Origin: CBDCWA01 sp046048295 | GTDB taxonomy: Bacteria; Pseudomonadota; Alphaproteobacteria; Rhizobiales; Hyphomicrobiaceae | Length of the DNA: 9,183 nucleotides | Assembly (NCBI GenBank): GCA_046048295.1 | Contig: JBJOGJ010000159.1 | Coordinates: 1 to 9,183, forward strand | Direction: 5' to 3' | In this document: positions 6,194 to 9,183 of the stretch, one piece after another | How positions within the stretch are numbered: the stretch's first letter is position 1 | How the letters are laid out: each line of letters begins with the position of its first letter | Made by a program: the position numbers and the translations under genes | Notes under the pieces: model-generated | The model's input: the letters and a program-made list of their open reading frames with translations, nothing else | What the model was told of the DNA's origin: nothing | Database searches by the model: none

Positions 6194-8920
6194 ATGAGCA
6201 ATGCAGGTTCGAGCGGCGTTTCGTCAACCGGTGCGGCGAGTTTGGTCAAGTGGGTGTACATGTTTGGTGCCGGCCGCAACGAGGGCAGCGCGGCGATGCG
6301 CGATCTGCTCGGCGGCAAGGGCGCCAACCTTGCCGAGATGGCAGGGCTCGGGCTGCCGGTCCCACCCGGCTTCACCATCACCACCGAGGCCTGCATTGCG
6401 TTCTACGACAGTGGCCGGAAACTGCCGGAGGGTGTCCGCGGCGAGGTCGAGACGGCACTTGCGGAAGTCGCGGCGCAGGTTGGAGCGGTGTTTGGCGATG
6501 CGGAGAACCCGCTGCTGGTATCCGTGCGTTCCGGTGCCCGCGCGTCGATGCCCGGCATGATGGATACGATCCTGAACCTAGGCCTCAATGACGAGACGGT
6601 GAAGGGGCTGGCCAATCGATCCGGCAACGAGCGCTTCGCCTTGGACAGCTACCGCCGCTTCATCCAGATGTACTCGGATGTCGTGCTGGGCGTCGATCAT
6701 GGCGTCTTCGAGGACATCCTCGACACCTACAAGAACCTCAACGGTATCCATGGCGATACCGGTCTCGAGGCGGACGACTGGCGCGAGATCATTGCCGAGT
6801 ACAAGGAAGCGGTCGAGGCGGAGCACGGCAAGCCGTTTCCGCAGGATACGGGCGAGCAGCTCTGGGGTGCCATTCAGGCCGTGTTCGGCTCATGGCACAA
6901 TGCGCGCGCGATAACGTACCGTCGCCTTCACGACATCCCGGACAGTTGGGGCACTGCGGTCAACGTCCAGGCGATGGTCTTCGGCAATCTCGGTGCGACT
7001 TCTGCAACCGGTGTCGCCTTCACGCGCAATCCGTCGACGGGGGCGAAGGAGATCTATGGCGAATTCCTCCCGAATGCGCAGGGTGAGGACGTCGTAGCCG
7101 GCATCAGGACGCCGCAGAATCTGACCCGCGCCGCTCGGATTGCCGCTGGCGGAAGCGAGCCTTCATTGGAGGAGGCGATGCCGGCTGCCTTCTCCGAGCT
7201 CGAACAGGTATTCGCACGCCTCGAGGGGCATTACCGCGACATGCAGGACATCGAGTTCACCATCCAGGACGGCAGGCTTTGGATGTTGCAGACGCGCGCC
7301 GGCAAGCGCACCGCCGAGGCGGCGCTGAAGATCGCGGTTGACATGGCCGGGGAGGGCATCATTACGCGGGACGAGGCATTGATGCGCATCGAGCCCGCAA
7401 CGCTCGATCAGCTGTTGCATCCGACGATCGACCCCGATGCCGAACGCCATCTCGTCACCAAGGGGCTGGCAGCGTCGCCGGGTGCCGGGTCTGGCGAGAT
7501 CGTGCTCGATGCCGACGAAGCCGAGCAGCTCAAGGCAAAGGGGCACGACGTCATTCTGGTGCGCATCGAGACCAGTCCGGAGGACATCCACGGCATGCAT
7601 GCGGCCGCCGGCATTCTAACGGCGCGCGGCGGCATGACGAGCCATGCCGCCGTCGTCGCCCGTGGTATGGGCCGTCCCTGTGTGTGCGGCGCTGGTGCGC
7701 TCAGGATCGACATGGCGGCCGGCACCGTCACCGTCGGCGAGGAGACGCTCAGGCGCGGCGACATCATCACCATCGATGGCACCACCGGTGAAGTCTACAA
7801 GGGCCGCATCAAGATGCGTCAGCCGGAACTCTCTGGCGATTTCTCGACGATCATGGGATGGGCCGACGAGGTCCGGCGCCTGAAGGTTCGTACCAACGCC
7901 GACACGCCGCGCGATGCCAGGCAGGCCCGTCGTTTCGGTGCCGAAGGCATCGGTCTGTGCCGGACCGAGCACATGTTTTTCGAGGACGATCGCATTCTCG
8001 CCATGCGCGAGATGATTTGCGCAGACGACGAGGACGGCCGGCGGCGGGCGTTAGCGCGCATCCTGCCCATGCAGCGTTCCGATTTCGAGGCGATTTTCGA
8101 GATCATGTCCGGCCTGCCGGTGACGATCAGGCTGCTCGATCCGCCATTGCACGAATTTCTGCCCGACGAGCCGGAGGAGATCGCCGCCGTCGCCGAGGCG
8201 CTTGGCATATCGGAGGCGCGACTGCGTCACCGGGTTGGGGAACTGCATGAGTTCAACCCCATGCTGGGTTTCCGGGGCTGCCGCCTGGCGATCAGGTATC
8301 CCGAGATCACCGAAATGCAGGCGCGCGCGATCTTCGAGGCGGCCGTGAATGCCGCGCGCAAGACCGGCAGTGCAGTCGTCCCGGAGGTCATGATCCCGCT
8401 CGTCGCCTATCGCAAGGAGTTCGACGTGCTTCGCGAGGTCATCGACCGTGTTGCAGGCGAGGTCCAGGCGCAGACGGGCAGCCGATTCGACTATCAGGTC
8501 GGTACGATGATCGAGTTGCCGCGCGCCGCGCTTCTCGCCGACGAGATTGCTCGCGGAAGCAAGGGCGCTGAGTTCTTCTCGTTCGGTACCAACGATCTCA
8601 CGCAGACCTGTCTCGGGCTCTCGCGCGACGATGCCGCGCCGATACTGACCAACTACCTCGACAAGGACGTTTTCGACGTCGATCCCTTCGTTTCCATCGA
8701 CCAGTCGGGCGTTGGCGCCCTCGTAACCTTGGCCACTGCAAAAGGCCGGTCGGCCCGCACCGATTTGAAAATCGGGATCTGCGGCGAGCATGGCGGTGAT
8801 CCTGCTTCGATCGCATTCTTCGACAAGGCAGGGCTCGACTACGTTGCCTGCTCGCCCTATCGCGTGCCGATCGCTCGCCTTGCCGCGGCCCAGGCCACGC
8901 TCGCCGGTGCTGTGCGATAG
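6194..8920 (+). CDS. ppdK: Pyruvate, phosphate dikinase
   Basis: The enzyme interconverts pyruvate, ATP and phosphate with phosphoenolpyruvate, AMP and pyrophosphate in the cytoplasm, linking glycolysis and gluconeogenesis. The 908 residues cover the whole family length. The N-terminal nucleotide-binding domain begins with WVYMFG and GGKGANLAEM (40-49) and includes SVRSGARASMPGMMDT. The central phosphohistidine domain has GGMTSHAAVVARGMG with catalytic His484. The C-terminal PEP/pyruvate TIM barrel carries GLCRTEH (587-593) and the catalytic Cys863 in CGEHGGDP. Thr482, two residues before the His, is the position that PPDK regulatory proteins phosphorylate in plants and bacteria, so similar control is possible; no such regulator is in the window. 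The ATG at 6194 is preceded by GGGAG at 6181-6185 with an 8-base spacing, which decides it over the in-frame GTG at 6161. Compared with many homologues it has about 18 extra Ser/Gly/Ala-rich residues before the conserved start. Confidence 0.97.
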   Translation: MSNAGSSGVSSTGAASLVKWVYMFGAGRNEGSAAMRDLLGGKGANLAEMAGLGLPVPPGFTITTEACIAFYDSGRKLPEGVRGEVETALAEVAAQVGAVFGDAENPLLVSVRSGARASMPGMMDTILNLGLNDETVKGLANRSGNERFALDSYRRFIQMYSDVVLGVDHGVFEDILDTYKNLNGIHGDTGLEADDWREIIAEYKEAVEAEHGKPFPQDTGEQLWGAIQAVFGSWHNARAITYRRLHDIPDSWGTAVNVQAMVFGNLGATSATGVAFTRNPSTGAKEIYGEFLPNAQGEDVVAGIRTPQNLTRAARIAAGGSEPSLEEAMPAAFSELEQVFARLEGHYRDMQDIEFTIQDGRLWMLQTRAGKRTAEAALKIAVDMAGEGIITRDEALMRIEPATLDQLLHPTIDPDAERHLVTKGLAASPGAGSGEIVLDADEAEQLKAKGHDVILVRIETSPEDIHGMHAAAGILTARGGMTSHAAVVARGMGRPCVCGAGALRIDMAAGTVTVGEETLRRGDIITIDGTTGEVYKGRIKMRQPELSGDFSTIMGWADEVRRLKVRTNADTPRDARQARRFGAEGIGLCRTEHMFFEDDRILAMREMICADDEDGRRRALARILPMQRSDFEAIFEIMSGLPVTIRLLDPPLHEFLPDEPEEIAAVAEALGISEARLRHRVGELHEFNPMLGFRGCRLAIRYPEITEMQARAIFEAAVNAARKTGSAVVPEVMIPLVAYRKEFDVLREVIDRVAGEVQAQTGSRFDYQVGTMIELPRAALLADEIARGSKGAEFFSFGTNDLTQTCLGLSRDDAAPILTNYLDKDVFDVDPFVSIDQSGVGALVTLATAKGRSARTDLKIGICGEHGGDPASIAFFDKAGLDYVACSPYRVPIARLAAAQATLAGAVR

Positions 8921-8943
8921 TTCGAGCCGACCGTGCCCTGCTC

Positions 8944-8956
8944 CACCTTTCAGGTG
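8944..8956 (+). terminator. Short hairpin after ppdK (weak)
   Basis: CACCT at 8944-8948 and AGGTG at 8952-8956 form a 5-bp dyad with a 3-base loop, 24 bases after the ppdK stop codon. It is followed by CCCC, not a T-tract, so it is not a standard intrinsic terminator. It may stabilise the 3' end or be chance. Confidence 0.2.
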
Positions 8957-9015
8957 CCCCTATTGCCGGAATGACACGCCGCGTTAGGACGTTGGTAACG
9001 TTCGTTTACTAATCT

Positions 9016-9042
9016 CCAACCATTCGGCAACGCTTTGGTTGG
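9016..9042 (+). repeat. 7-bp inverted repeat just upstream of the 9050 start codon
   Basis: CCAACCA at 9016-9022 recurs inverted as TGGTTGG at 9036-9042 with a 13-base gap. The right arm ends inside the purine-rich stretch GGGTGG (9041-9046) that would be the ribosome binding site of the gene at 9050, so the hairpin could hinder initiation. It is short and there is no other support. Confidence 0.3.
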
Positions 9043-9049
9043 GTGGCGC

Positions 9050-9183
9050 ATGAGCATCTTCAATATTGTGCACGTTGAAGAGATGTGCCGCCGCGGTAGC
9101 GTAAAGGACGCCGACGTGACCGTCCTTCGCAACACGCTTGCCGCCCACCGAACGCTCGATGCCTCGAGTATAGACGATCTATT
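9050..9183 (+). CDS. Hypothetical protein (partial, N-terminus only)
   Basis: An ATG at 9050 opens a frame that runs 44 codons to the window edge without a stop. The product starts MSIFNIVHVEEMCRRG and continues as a hydrophilic, probably helical sequence with no signal peptide or membrane segment. A purine-rich GGGTGG lies about four bases upstream, a modest ribosome binding site. It follows ppdK on the same strand after 129 bp. Codon use is consistent with coding. I do not recognise the family and too little is visible to assign a role. Confidence 0.6.
   Translation, partial: MSIFNIVHVEEMCRRGSVKDADVTVLRNTLAAHRTLDASSIDDL

Noticed and set aside
8051..8791. Minus-strand open frame of 246 codons inside ppdK
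   Set aside because: It mirrors the codon structure of ppdK, lacks a ribosome binding site and resembles no protein I know.

Overview
The window looks like chromosomal DNA of an alphaproteobacterium, probably of the order Hyphomicrobiales. This rests on the high GC content, the Alphaproteobacteria-like protein sequences (a TorF/Gcw_chp putative porin, a pyruvate phosphate dikinase, an M20 dipeptidase, a FolM/PTR1-like SDR) and the lone-gene layout. It is an inference from protein character, not from a marker gene. I see no rRNA, tRNA, CRISPR array, transposase or phage gene.

Layout. Bases 1-664 (minus strand, cut by the window edge) encode a short-chain dehydrogenase of the pteridine-reductase type. 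A 363-bp divergent intergenic region follows. Next is a plus-strand gene for a putative outer-membrane porin (1028-1813), closed by a very clear intrinsic terminator (1842-1874). About 560 bp without a convincing gene (1875-2436) carry several inverted repeats and one consensus DnaA-box sequence. A plus-strand gene (2437-3192) then encodes an N-terminally anchored protein of unknown function.

It converges on a minus-strand group which, in transcription order, encodes an M20 family metallopeptidase (6067-4667), a secreted RNase T2 (4559-3825) and a small single-pass membrane protein (3693-3223). Divergent from the peptidase is ppdK (6194-8920), a complete 908-residue pyruvate phosphate dikinase with its catalytic His and Cys. 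A new plus-strand reading frame opens at 9050 and runs off the end.

How the genes work together. PPDK interconverts pyruvate and phosphoenolpyruvate. The M20 peptidase and RNase T2 are both degradative enzymes, so the minus-strand group could serve nutrient scavenging, but a hairpin and a 107-bp gap lie between them and no common operon is proven. The porin and the SDR are independent housekeeping-type genes. I did not find a coherent new system. The parts that remain unexplained are the inverted-repeat-rich gap at about 2101-2354, the uncharacterised protein at 2437-3192 and the small membrane protein at 3223-3693.
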